Of a DNA stretch of 12,812 nucleotides, positions 1-7,616 are shown piece after piece (positions within the stretch are counted from its first letter, which is position 1; each line of letters begins with the position of its first letter). Where the stretch lies: contig CALHWE010000003.1 in NCBI GenBank assembly GCA_938036785.1, positions 1 through 12,812 of the forward strand. Reading direction: 5' to 3'. Made by a program: the position numbers and the translations under genes. Below the pieces are notes generated by a model. It was given only the letters and a program-made list of their open reading frames with translations, was not told the origin of the DNA and did no database searches. This stretch comes from an uncultured Candidatus Saccharibacteria bacterium. GTDB lineage: Bacteria; Patescibacteriota; Saccharimonadia; Saccharimonadales; Saccharimonadaceae.

Positions 1-1230
1 GCCCGAGTAGTCGACGCGCTTACCCAGCAAGTTCTGGCGGAAGCGCCCTTGCTTACCCTTAAGCATATCGCTAATGCTCTTAAGGCGGCGGCGTCCGCCA
101 GTTGCATTGACAGCGCGGCCACCACGAGCAGCCGAGTTGTCAATCAGGCTATCGACCGCTTCTTGCAGCATACGCTTCTCGTTACGCTGAATTACCTCTG
201 GTGCGTTGAGCTCGATAAGTTTCTTGAGACGGTTATTACGGTTGATGACGCGGCGGTAGAGGTCGTTGAGGTCACTCGTCGCAAAGCGTCCACCACTCAA
301 GGCTACCATTGGCCGCAAATCTGGTGGAATGACTGGCAAAACTGTCATACACAGGCTTGATGGCTTAATGCCTGCCGCTTGCATGCCCTCCAGCACCTTA
401 AGGCGCTTCAGCAGCTTCTTCTCGCGCTGACCGCGCGCGCCTTCGGCTTCTTCTTGCAGATCGGCGATGAGTGCGTCGAGGTCGATATCATCAAGGAGCG
501 CCTTGAGGGCATCACCACCCATACCAACCTTGATGAGCTCTTCGTATTCTTCGGGAAGGTTGCGATAGTCAGTATCACTCAGGAGGGCGCGCTTTTGTAG
601 GCTCTCGAGCTGAGCTTTCTTTTGGCTGTAGGTTGCCTCAAGCTCTTCGTACTCGCGCGTTTGCTGCTCGGCAAGCGCCTTCACATCTGCCCCATCAGCC
701 TCAGCTTCACGCTGGAAGCGAATCTTAATGGCGGCACGTGCTGCCTCAGTCTCAGCCTCAAGGTCAGCCAAATAAGCGTCGCGTGTCTCAGCGTCAACGT
801 CGAGGATGACATAGGTAGCAAAGTACGCGATCTTCTCGAGGTTGCGCACCGTAATGCCGAGCAAGAGGCTCATTGCACTGGGCGTACCGCGCATAAACCA
901 AATGTGCGCAACAGGGGTCGCTAGGCTAATGTGCCCCATTCGCTCGCGACGCACGATCGACTTGGTGACAAGCTCGCCATTTTTATCTACTGCAGCTTCG
1001 CGGCTGCGCACACCCTTGAGCTTGCTGTCATGTGGGTTGATATCTTTGACTGGGCCAAAAATTCGCTCACAAAACAGGCCATCGCGCTCAGGCTTCTGGG
1101 TTCGATAGTTGATCGTCTCCGGCTTGGTGACTTCGCCGTAGCTCCACTTGAGGATATCCTCGGGGCTGGCGACGGCCAAGCGTACCGCATCAAAATTGGC
1201 GATATCGTGATCTGTTACCACGTGGGACAT
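1..1230 (-). CDS. rpoC: DNA-directed RNA polymerase subunit beta' (RpoC), N-terminal 410 codons, partial
   Basis: This is the largest subunit of RNA polymerase and forms the clamp and most of the active site. The gene starts at 1230 and leaves the window on a codon boundary, so only residues 1-410 are seen. Family landmarks are clear: the WSYGEV and KPETINYRT block (about 29-44), GLFCERIFGPVKD (51-63), RRERMGHI (94-101), LPVIPPDLRPM (about 284-294), the clamp helices around DLNDLYRRVINRNNRLKKL, and KGKQGRFRQNLLGKRVDYSG at the edge. A charged coiled-coil-like insert of roughly 80 residues (about 147-225) makes this part longer than in E. coli. The catalytic Asp triad lies outside the window. 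All four cysteines of N-terminal zinc domain 1 are absent (see findings). The start follows the rpoB stop by one base, with AGGAGG inside the last rpoB codons, so the two genes are co-transcribed and probably translationally coupled. Confidence 0.98.
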   Translation of the reverse strand, partial: MSHVVTDHDIANFDAVRLAVASPEDILKWSYGEVTKPETINYRTQKPERDGLFCERIFGPVKDINPHDSKLKGVRSREAAVDKNGELVTKSIVRRERMGHISLATPVAHIWFMRGTPSAMSLLLGITVRNLEKIAYFATYVILDVDAETRDAYLADLEAETEAARAAIKIRFQREAEADGADVKALAEQQTREYEELEATYSQKKAQLESLQKRALLSDTDYRNLPEEYEELIKVGMGGDALKALLDDIDLDALIADLQEEAEGARGQREKKLLKRLKVLEGMQAAGIKPSSLCMTVLPVIPPDLRPMVALSGGRFATSDLNDLYRRVINRNNRLKKLIELNAPEVIQRNEKRMLQEAVDSLIDNSAARGGRAVNATGGRRRLKSISDMLKGKQGRFRQNLLGKRVDYSG

Positions 1231-1231
1231 C

Positions 1232-4200
1232 TTAGGCTTCCTCCTCGCTTAGGTTTTCTACTGTGTCAATATCTTGGACGGACATGCCGCTGTCATCGGC
1301 GATCGTGCCAATGCCATCGGATTCATCAAGATAGGTTGCTTCGTCATCACTCTCGTCAGATGGGACGGTTTTGTCGGCAGGGCCTGCAGCAGCAATGACA
1401 TGCTCGGCATCGACCGACTCGTCAGACTCATCCAGCAGGTCAACACGCAAGCCCAAGCCTTGCAGCTCCTTGACAAGCACGTTAAAGCTCTCGGGCAGCT
1501 TTGGCCCGGCAATAGGCTCATCCTTGATGATTGCCTCGTAGGCTTTGGCGCGGCCATACACATCGTCTGATTTAATTGTCAGCATCTCCTGTAGAGTAGT
1601 CGCGGCACCGTAAGCTTCGAGTGCCCAGACCTCCATCTCTCCGAGGCGCTGACCACCATTTTGAGCCTTACCACCGAGTGGCTGCTGAGTCACCATGGTG
1701 TATGGGCCAGTGCTGCGGGCGTGAATCTTGTCGCTCACCATGTGGTGGAGTTTGATCATATGCATCACGCCGACCGTTGTACGCTCCTCGAATGGCTCGC
1801 CGCTCAGGCCATCGTAGAGTTGGCTCTTACCGTCGCGCGCAATGCCAGCCTTTTCGAGCTCATCCTTGATGGTATCGGCTGGTACACCGTTGAATGGCGG
1901 CGTAGCGACTTTATAGCCGAGTGCTCGTGCAGCCATACCGAGGTGCGTCTCAAAGAGCTGGCCAAGGTTCATACGGCTTGGCACACCGAGCGGGTTGAGG
2001 ATGACATCAACAGGAGTACCATCAGCCAGGTATGGCATATCCTCTACCGCCATAACGCGGGCACACACACCCTTGTTACCGTGACGGCCAGCCATCTTGT
2101 CGCCAACACCAATCTTACGCAATTGGGCGACAAAGATCTGAATTTGCATCAATACACCCGTCTTAAGTTCATGGCCATTCTCGCGGCTAAATACCTTGAC
2201 GCCAACAACTTTACCGCCACCAGCATTGTTCATGCGCTGGCTGGTGTCGCGCACATCCTTGGCCTTTTCACCAAAGATTGCACGCAGCAAGCGCTCCTCG
2301 CTGCTGAGCTCTTGCTCACCCTTTGGCGTAATCTTCCCAACCAAGACATCACCCGCCTTGACCTCAGAGCCAATCTGTACAATACCGCTCTCATCCAGGT
2401 GGCGAAGGCTGTCCTCACTCACATTTGGAATATCGCGTGTCACAATCTCTGGACCAAGCTTTGTCTCACGTACCTCAACAGTGTAATCCTTGATGTTGAT
2501 GCTGGTAAGGGTATCATCTTCTACCAAGCGACGGCTCAAAATCACCGCGTCGTCCATGTTGTAGCCACCCCATGGCATAAAGGCTACCAGCAAGTCCTTA
2601 CCAAGGGCAAGCTCACCATCAGCAATGGACGCGCCCTCGATGAGAGTGTCACCCTTCGCAACGGTTTGGCCACGGGTTACTCGGACTTTTTGGTTAATAC
2701 AACGATCGTCATTGCTCTTGGCAAAGTGGATTAGGTCGTAGCGCTTAACGCCATCAGCATAGCGCACCTCGACTGCTTCGCCATCAGCCCGAATCACTTC
2801 GCCATCAGCTTCGGCCGTCACAAGCTGGCTTGAGTTGCGCGCCACCTCGTGCTCAATGCCAGTGCCAACCGTTGGCGACTCTGGCTGCAAAAGCGGCACT
2901 GCCTGGCGCTGCATGTTGGAGCCAGTCAAGCTGCGGTCAATACGGTTCTTCTCGATGAATGGCACGAGACTCGCGGTCGACCCAAGGATCTGCTTGTGTG
3001 CAGCATCCATGAAAGTGACTTCACTGGTATCTACCTGCCCTGGCTGGAGGAACTTACGCGCACTAACGCGATCGCGCACGAAGGTACCATCCTCATTAAG
3101 GCGAGCACCAGCATCGGCAATCACCTCAGTTACTTCTTGCGAGGCATCGAGGTAGACGATTTCATCAGTCACGCGGCCATCAACCACCTTGAGGTATGGT
3201 GTCTCAATAAAGCCGTATTCGTTGATACGTGCGTAGGTGGCGAGGTTAAGCACCAGACCAATGTTAGCACCCTCTGGTGTCTCCACCGAGCAAATCCGAC
3301 CATAGTGGGTGGGGTGAGCATCGCGCACCTCAAAGCCGGCTCGCTCACGGCTGAGGCCACCAGGTCCCATCGAGCTCAGGCGACGCTTGTGGCTCAGCTC
3401 CGACAGTGGGTTCACCTCATCAAGCAGCTGGCTCAACTGGCTACTGGCGAAGAACTCGCGCACTGCTGCCACTACCGGGCGAGCATTAATCAGTTGGCTT
3501 GGCGTAACTGTCTCGAGGTCACTCATGCTCATACGATCCATTGCATTGCGCTGCATCCGGAGCATACCAACGCGGAACTGGCGTGCCACCAACTCGCCAA
3601 CCAGTTTCACACGGCGATTGCTCAGCGAGTCGATATCATCAGCTGGCTCTTGTGTGTTGTTAAGGCGAATAATTTCACGCAAGACACCAATCAAATCACT
3701 CATCTGCAATGTACGATATTCGGCTGTATTGGGCACATCAACACCTAGGCGTTGGTTGATCTTATAGCGACCAACGCGGCTGTAGTCGAAACGCTTGAAG
3801 TCGAAGAACATGCGCTCAATCATCTGGCGAGCGTTCTCTACCGTAGCGAGGTCACCTGGGCGCAGGCGGCGATAGACCTCAATCAACGCTTCGTTGATGC
3901 CATGCGCTGGATCCTTCTCGAGCGTGGCTTCGATATATTTCATCTCACCAGTGTCGATATCAGCAAAGGCCTCGCGAATGGCCGACACCTTGCTCATACC
4001 AAGAGCACGCAGCAAGGTGGTGGCTGCAATCTTGCGGCGGCGATCGATCTTCACGTAGATTGCGCCTGATGGACTAGTCTCAAACTCGAGCCATGCCCCG
4101 CGGCCTGGGATCATCTTGGCACCATAGAGGTTGCGCCCTGCCACACGGTCAGCACTAAACAGTACACCAGCACTCCGAATCAGCTGGCTTACCACTACGC

Positions 4201-4594
4201 GCTCTGTTCCATTAATGATAAACGTTGCGCGTTCGGTCATCCAAGGGTAATCGCCCATGTAGATGCTCTGTTCCTTGACTTCACCGGTCGTCTTATTGAT
4301 AAGCTCGACGGTGGCTTGCAGTGGTGCGTCGAAAGTCAGGTTGTTTTCTTTCGCAAACTGCTCTGTATGCTTGGGCTCGCCAAAGGCATAATCCTTAAAG
4401 CGCAGCTCGAGCTTCTGGCCAGTATAGTCTTCGATTGGGTTGAGCTCAGCAAAAATTTCGCTCAAGCCCGTCTCGACGAAGTCCTTCCAAGATTCTTCTT
4501 GGTGAGCCAGCAAGTCGGGTACTGCCAGCGCGGTGTCATTACTGGTAAAAAACACACGCGATGGAGCAGTTGTTGCCGTGGTAGGTGTAGGCAT
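1232..4594 (-). CDS. rpoB: DNA-directed RNA polymerase subunit beta (RpoB), 1120 aa
   Basis: This is the second-largest subunit of RNA polymerase, which with beta' forms the catalytic cleft. I place the start at 4594 (MPTPTTATT) because GAGGAG lies 5 nt upstream. The frame stays open for 17 more codons, but those have no ribosome site. Landmarks are the rifampicin pocket (about residues 385-413, SQLSQLLDEVNPLSELSHKRR), RERAGFEVRDAHPTHYGR, the VETPEG motif, PWGGYNMDDAV (674-684) and GDKMAGRHGNKG (831-842) lining the active centre. The residues matching E. coli Q513, D516, S522, H526 and S531 are all kept, which predicts rifampicin sensitivity on sequence alone. The position matching N518 is Val394. 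The last 70 or so residues are an acidic Asp/Glu/Ser-rich tail after the conserved domain. The gene is first in an rpoB-rpoC operon with its own promoter and has no ribosomal-protein genes directly upstream. Confidence 0.98.
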   Translation of the reverse strand: MPTPTTATTAPSRVFFTSNDTALAVPDLLAHQEESWKDFVETGLSEIFAELNPIEDYTGQKLELRFKDYAFGEPKHTEQFAKENNLTFDAPLQATVELINKTTGEVKEQSIYMGDYPWMTERATFIINGTERVVVSQLIRSAGVLFSADRVAGRNLYGAKMIPGRGAWLEFETSPSGAIYVKIDRRRKIAATTLLRALGMSKVSAIREAFADIDTGEMKYIEATLEKDPAHGINEALIEVYRRLRPGDLATVENARQMIERMFFDFKRFDYSRVGRYKINQRLGVDVPNTAEYRTLQMSDLIGVLREIIRLNNTQEPADDIDSLSNRRVKLVGELVARQFRVGMLRMQRNAMDRMSMSDLETVTPSQLINARPVVAAVREFFASSQLSQLLDEVNPLSELSHKRRLSSMGPGGLSRERAGFEVRDAHPTHYGRICSVETPEGANIGLVLNLATYARINEYGFIETPYLKVVDGRVTDEIVYLDASQEVTEVIADAGARLNEDGTFVRDRVSARKFLQPGQVDTSEVTFMDAAHKQILGSTASLVPFIEKNRIDRSLTGSNMQRQAVPLLQPESPTVGTGIEHEVARNSSQLVTAEADGEVIRADGEAVEVRYADGVKRYDLIHFAKSNDDRCINQKVRVTRGQTVAKGDTLIEGASIADGELALGKDLLVAFMPWGGYNMDDAVILSRRLVEDDTLTSINIKDYTVEVRETKLGPEIVTRDIPNVSEDSLRHLDESGIVQIGSEVKAGDVLVGKITPKGEQELSSEERLLRAIFGEKAKDVRDTSQRMNNAGGGKVVGVKVFSRENGHELKTGVLMQIQIFVAQLRKIGVGDKMAGRHGNKGVCARVMAVEDMPYLADGTPVDVILNPLGVPSRMNLGQLFETHLGMAARALGYKVATPPFNGVPADTIKDELEKAGIARDGKSQLYDGLSGEPFEERTTVGVMHMIKLHHMVSDKIHARSTGPYTMVTQQPLGGKAQNGGQRLGEMEVWALEAYGAATTLQEMLTIKSDDVYGRAKAYEAIIKDEPIAGPKLPESFNVLVKELQGLGLRVDLLDESDESVDAEHVIAAAGPADKTVPSDESDDEATYLDESDGIGTIADDSGMSVQDIDTVENLSEEEA

Positions 4595-4599
4595 ATAAA

Positions 4600-4605
4600 C
4601 TCCTC
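4600..4605 (-). promoter_or_regulatory. Shine-Dalgarno site for rpoB
   Basis: GAGGAG stands 5 nt before the ATG at 4594. It decides that start over the upstream in-frame codon at 4645. It contrasts with clpP and tig, which lack any such site. Confidence 0.8.
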
Positions 4606-4709
4606 TTGAATTATTGTTATCTATCCGCACGTGTAAGGACTCCAAAACCCTACTCGTGCATTTGTTGTGGCACCGAAGCTTTACTCAATATAAGTTTTCG
4701 CACACTAAA

Positions 4710-4727
4710 ACGCCACGCCACCGGCGT
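4710..4727 (-). promoter_or_regulatory. Possible small hairpin in the rpoBC leader
   Basis: In the rpoB leader RNA, ACGCC can pair with either of two tandem GGCGT copies. With the second copy the hairpin is followed by UUUAG, which could act as a weak pause or attenuator. The stem is only 5 bp, so this is a suggestion. The whole leader is about 170 nt (4764 to 4595), which leaves room for such control. Confidence 0.25.
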
Positions 4728-4770
4728 AGTCCGCACCTAACCCATATTACACAACCTTCATTAATATCTC

Positions 4771-4829
4771 ATTATAGCGAATGAGCTGCGAGTGCGTCAA
4801 GCATTTTTCTGTTTGAAATTTCAAAAATC
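4771..4829 (-). promoter_or_regulatory. Strong sigma70-type promoter for rpoBC with A/T-rich upstream element
   Basis: On the minus strand TTGACG (4800-4795) and a perfect TATAAT (4776-4771) are 18 nt apart. Just upstream, 4829-4802 is almost pure A/T and includes the palindrome TTTGAAATTTCAAA (4825-4812), resembling an UP element that contacts the alpha subunit. The expected start of transcription is near 4764. The promoter drives away from the end of the upstream membrane-protein gene, so rpoBC need not depend on read-through. Confidence 0.85.
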
Positions 4830-4856
4830 TATACTAGGAGCTACGTATAATTATTC

Positions 4857-5456
4857 TCACTCATACAAGCCTCGAGCATGCCCGCTGACATTGTATACAT
4901 ACCGCCCTGTTTTGGTAGATATACACAACTTTTGGACTGGTCCGTGATCCCAAAGAGCACACTTTGTGCTTGGATCTTGCAGCACCTCACGAACATACTG
5001 TAGAAACACACCCTCTTCTGTTGACGGTGATAGCGAGAACCCTTCGTCAATTGTCTGATCTCGGCGTTTAGCATCAGCCACCGACAACCAACCATCGCAC
5101 TGGCTTGGACAATTGACAAATGGATTCTTTGCAAGTAGTTGCTCACGCTCAGCCTGCGTGGCTATAACACCAGACACGCTACCCATTGCATAATTATCCC
5201 AGGATATCGCCTTCCCTGATGAATAGTCAGCCGCACGCGCTAATACATCCCCCATAACAGTTTGGGTGCGCATGAGTTCCTTAGTGTCTCGCTTAGCCTG
5301 ATAGAAAAAGGCAAGCGCCGCCATACAGACAATAATCAACACGATCGTTACCAACATAACGACAGTCATACGCCGTGGACGGAAGCGTCGTGATTTTTTT
5401 GCTTGAGATGGAGTGTTTGCAGACTGGGTTGTCGATTGGTCGCTATGTTGTGTCAT
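4857..5456 (-). CDS. Unknown single-pass membrane-anchored protein, 199 aa
   Basis: I do not recognise a family. Residues 1-20 are Ser/Thr/Gln-rich and 21-30 strongly basic (KSRRFRPRRM). Next comes one hydrophobic segment (about 31-52) and a soluble part of about 147 residues. The basic flank predicts the N-terminus inside and the bulk outside the cytoplasm. The outer part has four cysteines (116, 120, 166, 178), possibly two disulfides. The anchor-plus-domain layout recalls pilin-like proteins, but the Gly-Phe-Thr and Glu5 hallmarks are missing. I chose the ATG at 5456; a TTG six codons earlier is also open. The gene begins 32 nt after the clpP stop, so it may share that transcript or use the weak promoter noted at 5463-5491. 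Codon use matches the neighbours. The coding call is fairly sure, the function unknown. Confidence 0.8.
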   Translation of the reverse strand: MTQHSDQSTTQSANTPSQAKKSRRFRPRRMTVVMLVTIVLIIVCMAALAFFYQAKRDTKELMRTQTVMGDVLARAADYSSGKAISWDNYAMGSVSGVIATQAEREQLLAKNPFVNCPSQCDGWLSVADAKRRDQTIDEGFSLSPSTEEGVFLQYVREVLQDPSTKCALWDHGPVQKLCISTKTGRYVYNVSGHARGLYE

Positions 5457-5462
5457 AGCCTT

Positions 5463-5491
5463 ACTATAGCACAAAGTAGCTACTCGTGCTA
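5463..5491 (-). promoter_or_regulatory. Weak candidate promoter for the membrane-protein gene
   Basis: TATAGT (5468-5463) sits 6 nt before the ATG at 5456, the same spacing as at clpP. The paired -35 at 17 nt, TAGCAC, is a poor match. There is no good Shine-Dalgarno: AAGG lies only 2 nt from the ATG. A self-complementary stretch, AGTAGCTACT flanked by GCAC and GTGC, also lies here and could form a hairpin after clpP. Confidence 0.3.
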
Positions 5492-6097
5492 TTTTGCGTT
5501 TGCGTGCTGGCCAATCACTTCATCGGCTAGGCCATACGCCACGGCATCTGCGGCACTCAGCCAGTAGTCACGCTCCATGTCAGCCTTGATTTTATCGAGT
5601 TTCTGGCCAGTGTTGTCCGCCATAATGGTGGCCAGCCGCTCCTTGAGGGCGATACTCTCGCGTAAGCTAATTTCTTGGTCTGTCACTTTGCCGCGCGTAC
5701 CGCTGCTAGGCTGGTGGATCATCACGCGGGCATTAGGCAGGACAAAGCGTTTACCCTTCGCGCCACTACTAAGCAAGAAGGCACCCATGCTTGCCTGCAG
5801 ACCAATACCAATCGTCTGCACATCTGGCGCGATGTATTGCATAGTATCGTAGATTGCGAGGCCGTCATACACACTGCCACCAGGGCTATTGATATAGAGT
5901 TGGATGTCTTTGTCTGGATTTTCATTGGCAAGATGGAGAAGCTGCGCGACAACGACATTGGCTGTCATCTCGGTTACTTCTTCGCCGAGGAAGACAATGC
6001 GATCCTCGAGCAAACGCGAGTATATATCGTAGCCACGCTCACCATCACGTGTGCGGACAATGACGTTGGGCACTAGGTAATCATTCGGTTTCATCAT
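5489..6097 (-). CDS. clpP: ATP-dependent Clp protease proteolytic subunit ClpP, 202 aa
   Basis: ClpP is the serine protease that forms a double heptameric barrel in the cytoplasm and degrades proteins fed to it by ClpX or ClpC-type unfoldases. The catalytic triad is intact: Ser103 in the LQASMGAF motif, His128 in VMIHQPSSG, and Asp177 in ERDYWLSA. The INSPGGSV strand (70-77) is also present, and the length is normal. The start is ATG-ATG at 6097/6094. There is no Shine-Dalgarno site, and the -10 box ends 6 nt upstream, so the mRNA is probably leaderless. A CIRCE operator overlaps the promoter, so HrcA heat-shock repression is expected. It follows tig, as in the common tig-clpP-clpX order, but no clpX follows; an unknown membrane-protein gene takes that place. 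Confidence 0.98.
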   Translation of the reverse strand: MMKPNDYLVPNVIVRTRDGERGYDIYSRLLEDRIVFLGEEVTEMTANVVVAQLLHLANENPDKDIQLYINSPGGSVYDGLAIYDTMQYIAPDVQTIGIGLQASMGAFLLSSGAKGKRFVLPNARVMIHQPSSGTRGKVTDQEISLRESIALKERLATIMADNTGQKLDKIKADMERDYWLSAADAVAYGLADEVIGQHANAK

Positions 6098-6103
6098 AGT
6101 ACT

Positions 6104-6132
6104 ATTGTAACGAGAAAATTAGCACTCGTCAA
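6104..6132 (-). promoter_or_regulatory. clpP promoter
   Basis: TTGACG (6132-6127) and TACAAT (6109-6104) are exactly 17 nt apart on the minus strand. The -10 box ends 6 nt before the clpP ATG, so transcription should begin at or within a base or so of the start codon. The -35 lies inside the CIRCE element, so bound HrcA would block polymerase directly. Confidence 0.8.
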
Positions 6133-6145
6133 TATAGAGTGCTAA
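6119..6145. promoter_or_regulatory. CIRCE operator (HrcA binding site)
   Basis: The sequence is TTAGCACTC, nine bases, GAGTGCTAA: a perfect match in both arms and spacing to the CIRCE consensus. It lies between the tig stop (6174) and the clpP start (6097) and covers the clpP -35. HrcA, expected elsewhere in this genome, would repress clpP until heat shock. Only clpP is close enough to be the target. Confidence 0.95.
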
Positions 6146-6173
6146 TTTCTGCTATGCGAGCTGTACTAGTCTG

Positions 6174-7463
6174 CTACTTCTTAGTATTCTGCGCTACCAG
6201 CCAGTCGATCGTCTTCTCTGTCAAGAGGCGGTTGGCAATCTCGTGCTGCACCTCTGGCTCATCAAAGCGCGCCACCATAGTCGCATCATTGGCGTACTGT
6301 TGCTTGAAGGCGTTGATGCGCTCTTGCAGCTCCTCTGCTGTGGCTTCGATCTTCTCGGCCTTGCTCAACTCAGCCAGGACAAGCCCAGCCTTAATGCGCT
6401 CATCGGCCGCTGGTTTAGCCTCCTTCTCGATCCACTCGTCTTTGTCCTTATATTCCTTCTCGACAAGGTACTGCTCAAGGGTGCGACCGCGGTGAGCGAG
6501 GTTCTGCACCAAGTCTTGCTCAATTGAGCGAAGCTGGTCAGCTCGCAATACCTCCGGGATGGCTACTGTGCTGGCATCGGCCAACTGCTTGACGGCTACG
6601 TCGCGCAGCTCGTCATCTGCTTCACGCTGCTTTTGCGCAGTAATTTCTTTTTCGATATCTTTCTTGAGGTCATCAATAGAAGTAAATGGCCCAACCTTTG
6701 CAGCGAACTCATCAGTCAGCTCAGGCAGTGTCACTTTCTTGACCTTCTTAATGGTCGTATCAAAGATGACTGCTTGCCCGGCTAGTTCGCTCGCATGGTA
6801 GTCCTTCGGGAAGGTGAGTTCAACCGCCTTCGTTTCACCAGCCTTGAGGCCGATCAATGCCTCTTCGAAGCCTGGAATGAATGACTTGCTGCCGAGTACA
6901 AGCGGATAATCTTTCCCGGTGCCACCAGCAAAAGGCGTACCATCGCGCTTGCCGACAAAGTCAATCGTTACCTCGTCACCATCCTGAGCTGCCTCATCAG
7001 TGTCCGTACGCTCAGCCATACTGTGGCGAATCCGGTCAAGGATCTCCGTTACTTCTTCTGGCGTAACGGTTATCTTCGCTGGCTTGAGCTTGAGTTTCTT
7101 ATAGTCACCGAGAGTAATCGTGGGCATAACCTCTGCCTCAGCAGTAAATTCCAGCTCACTACCAGGCACAAACTTCTTAATCTCCACCTCTGGGCGCTCA
7201 AGTACCTGCACGTCACTCTCGAGGAAGGCTGCAGCAACTGCTTTGCTCAGGGCGTTATTAAGCGTCTCCTCGGCGAGGTGTTCTGGATTGGTATTCTTTG
7301 CAACCAACTCGAGCGGGGCATGACCCTTGCGGAAACCATCAACTTTAGTCGTCTTGGCGAGTTTGCGCAAGGCAACCTGGCGAGCTGCCTCCAGTTCGTC
7401 TGCACCGACGGTAATCGTGGCGCGTACTTTGGTGTCTGATAGGTGGTCTAGTGTCGTCTTCAT
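6174..7463 (-). CDS. tig: Trigger factor, ribosome-associated chaperone and prolyl isomerase, 429 aa
   Basis: Trigger factor sits at the ribosome exit tunnel and shields nascent chains. The N-terminal ribosome-binding domain (about 1-115) carries the signature GFRKGHAP (43-50). An FKBP-type isomerase domain follows (about 160-245, with DGDEVTIDFVG, the GG-GKDYPLVLGS region and FIPGFEEALIG). The helical chaperone domain makes up the rest (about 250-429). The length is close to the 432 aa of E. coli. The start at 7463 has no Shine-Dalgarno, but a good promoter ends 8 nt upstream, so the message is probably leaderless or nearly so. It lies upstream of clpP on the same strand, separated by the CIRCE site. 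Confidence 0.97.
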   Translation of the reverse strand: MKTTLDHLSDTKVRATITVGADELEAARQVALRKLAKTTKVDGFRKGHAPLELVAKNTNPEHLAEETLNNALSKAVAAAFLESDVQVLERPEVEIKKFVPGSELEFTAEAEVMPTITLGDYKKLKLKPAKITVTPEEVTEILDRIRHSMAERTDTDEAAQDGDEVTIDFVGKRDGTPFAGGTGKDYPLVLGSKSFIPGFEEALIGLKAGETKAVELTFPKDYHASELAGQAVIFDTTIKKVKKVTLPELTDEFAAKVGPFTSIDDLKKDIEKEITAQKQREADDELRDVAVKQLADASTVAIPEVLRADQLRSIEQDLVQNLAHRGRTLEQYLVEKEYKDKDEWIEKEAKPAADERIKAGLVLAELSKAEKIEATAEELQERINAFKQQYANDATMVARFDEPEVQHEIANRLLTEKTIDWLVAQNTKK

Positions 7464-7471
7464 AGTTGGTT

Positions 7472-7500
7472 ATTGTATCATATGTCGCTGGCAGTGTGAA
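7472..7500 (-). promoter_or_regulatory. tig promoter
   Basis: TTCACA (7500-7495) and TACAAT (7477-7472) are 17 nt apart, matching the consensus in 5 of 6 positions each. The -10 ends 8 nt before the ATG at 7463, giving a leader of 0-2 nt. No CIRCE is present here. Confidence 0.7.
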
Positions 7501-7527
7501 ATAGGCATGTGACGGACCCAAATATGC

Positions 7528-7545
7528 ACACGTATGTATACGTGT
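7528..7545. repeat. 18-bp inverted repeat upstream of tig
   Basis: ACACGTAT and ATACGTGT are perfect inverted arms separated by GT, lying between the hisS stop and the tig -35. It could be an operator dyad for tig or a weak hairpin behind hisS. There is no run of T after it, so a terminator role is poorly supported. The remaining bases of this gap (7546-7616) show nothing clear. Confidence 0.5.
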
Positions 7546-7616
7546 TTCGCAAGACGAGCAAAACGGGAAGCTAACAGAGATGAGCTATAGCTGTAATAGA
7601 GATGCAGATGGTGATA

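Noticed and set aside
1661..2734. 357-codon plus-strand open frame
   Set aside because: It is antisense to the conserved middle of rpoB and has no family resemblance; a shadow frame.
4595..4645. N-terminal extension of RpoB by 17 codons
   Set aside because: It has no ribosome site, whereas GAGGAG stands 5 nt before the ATG at 4594.
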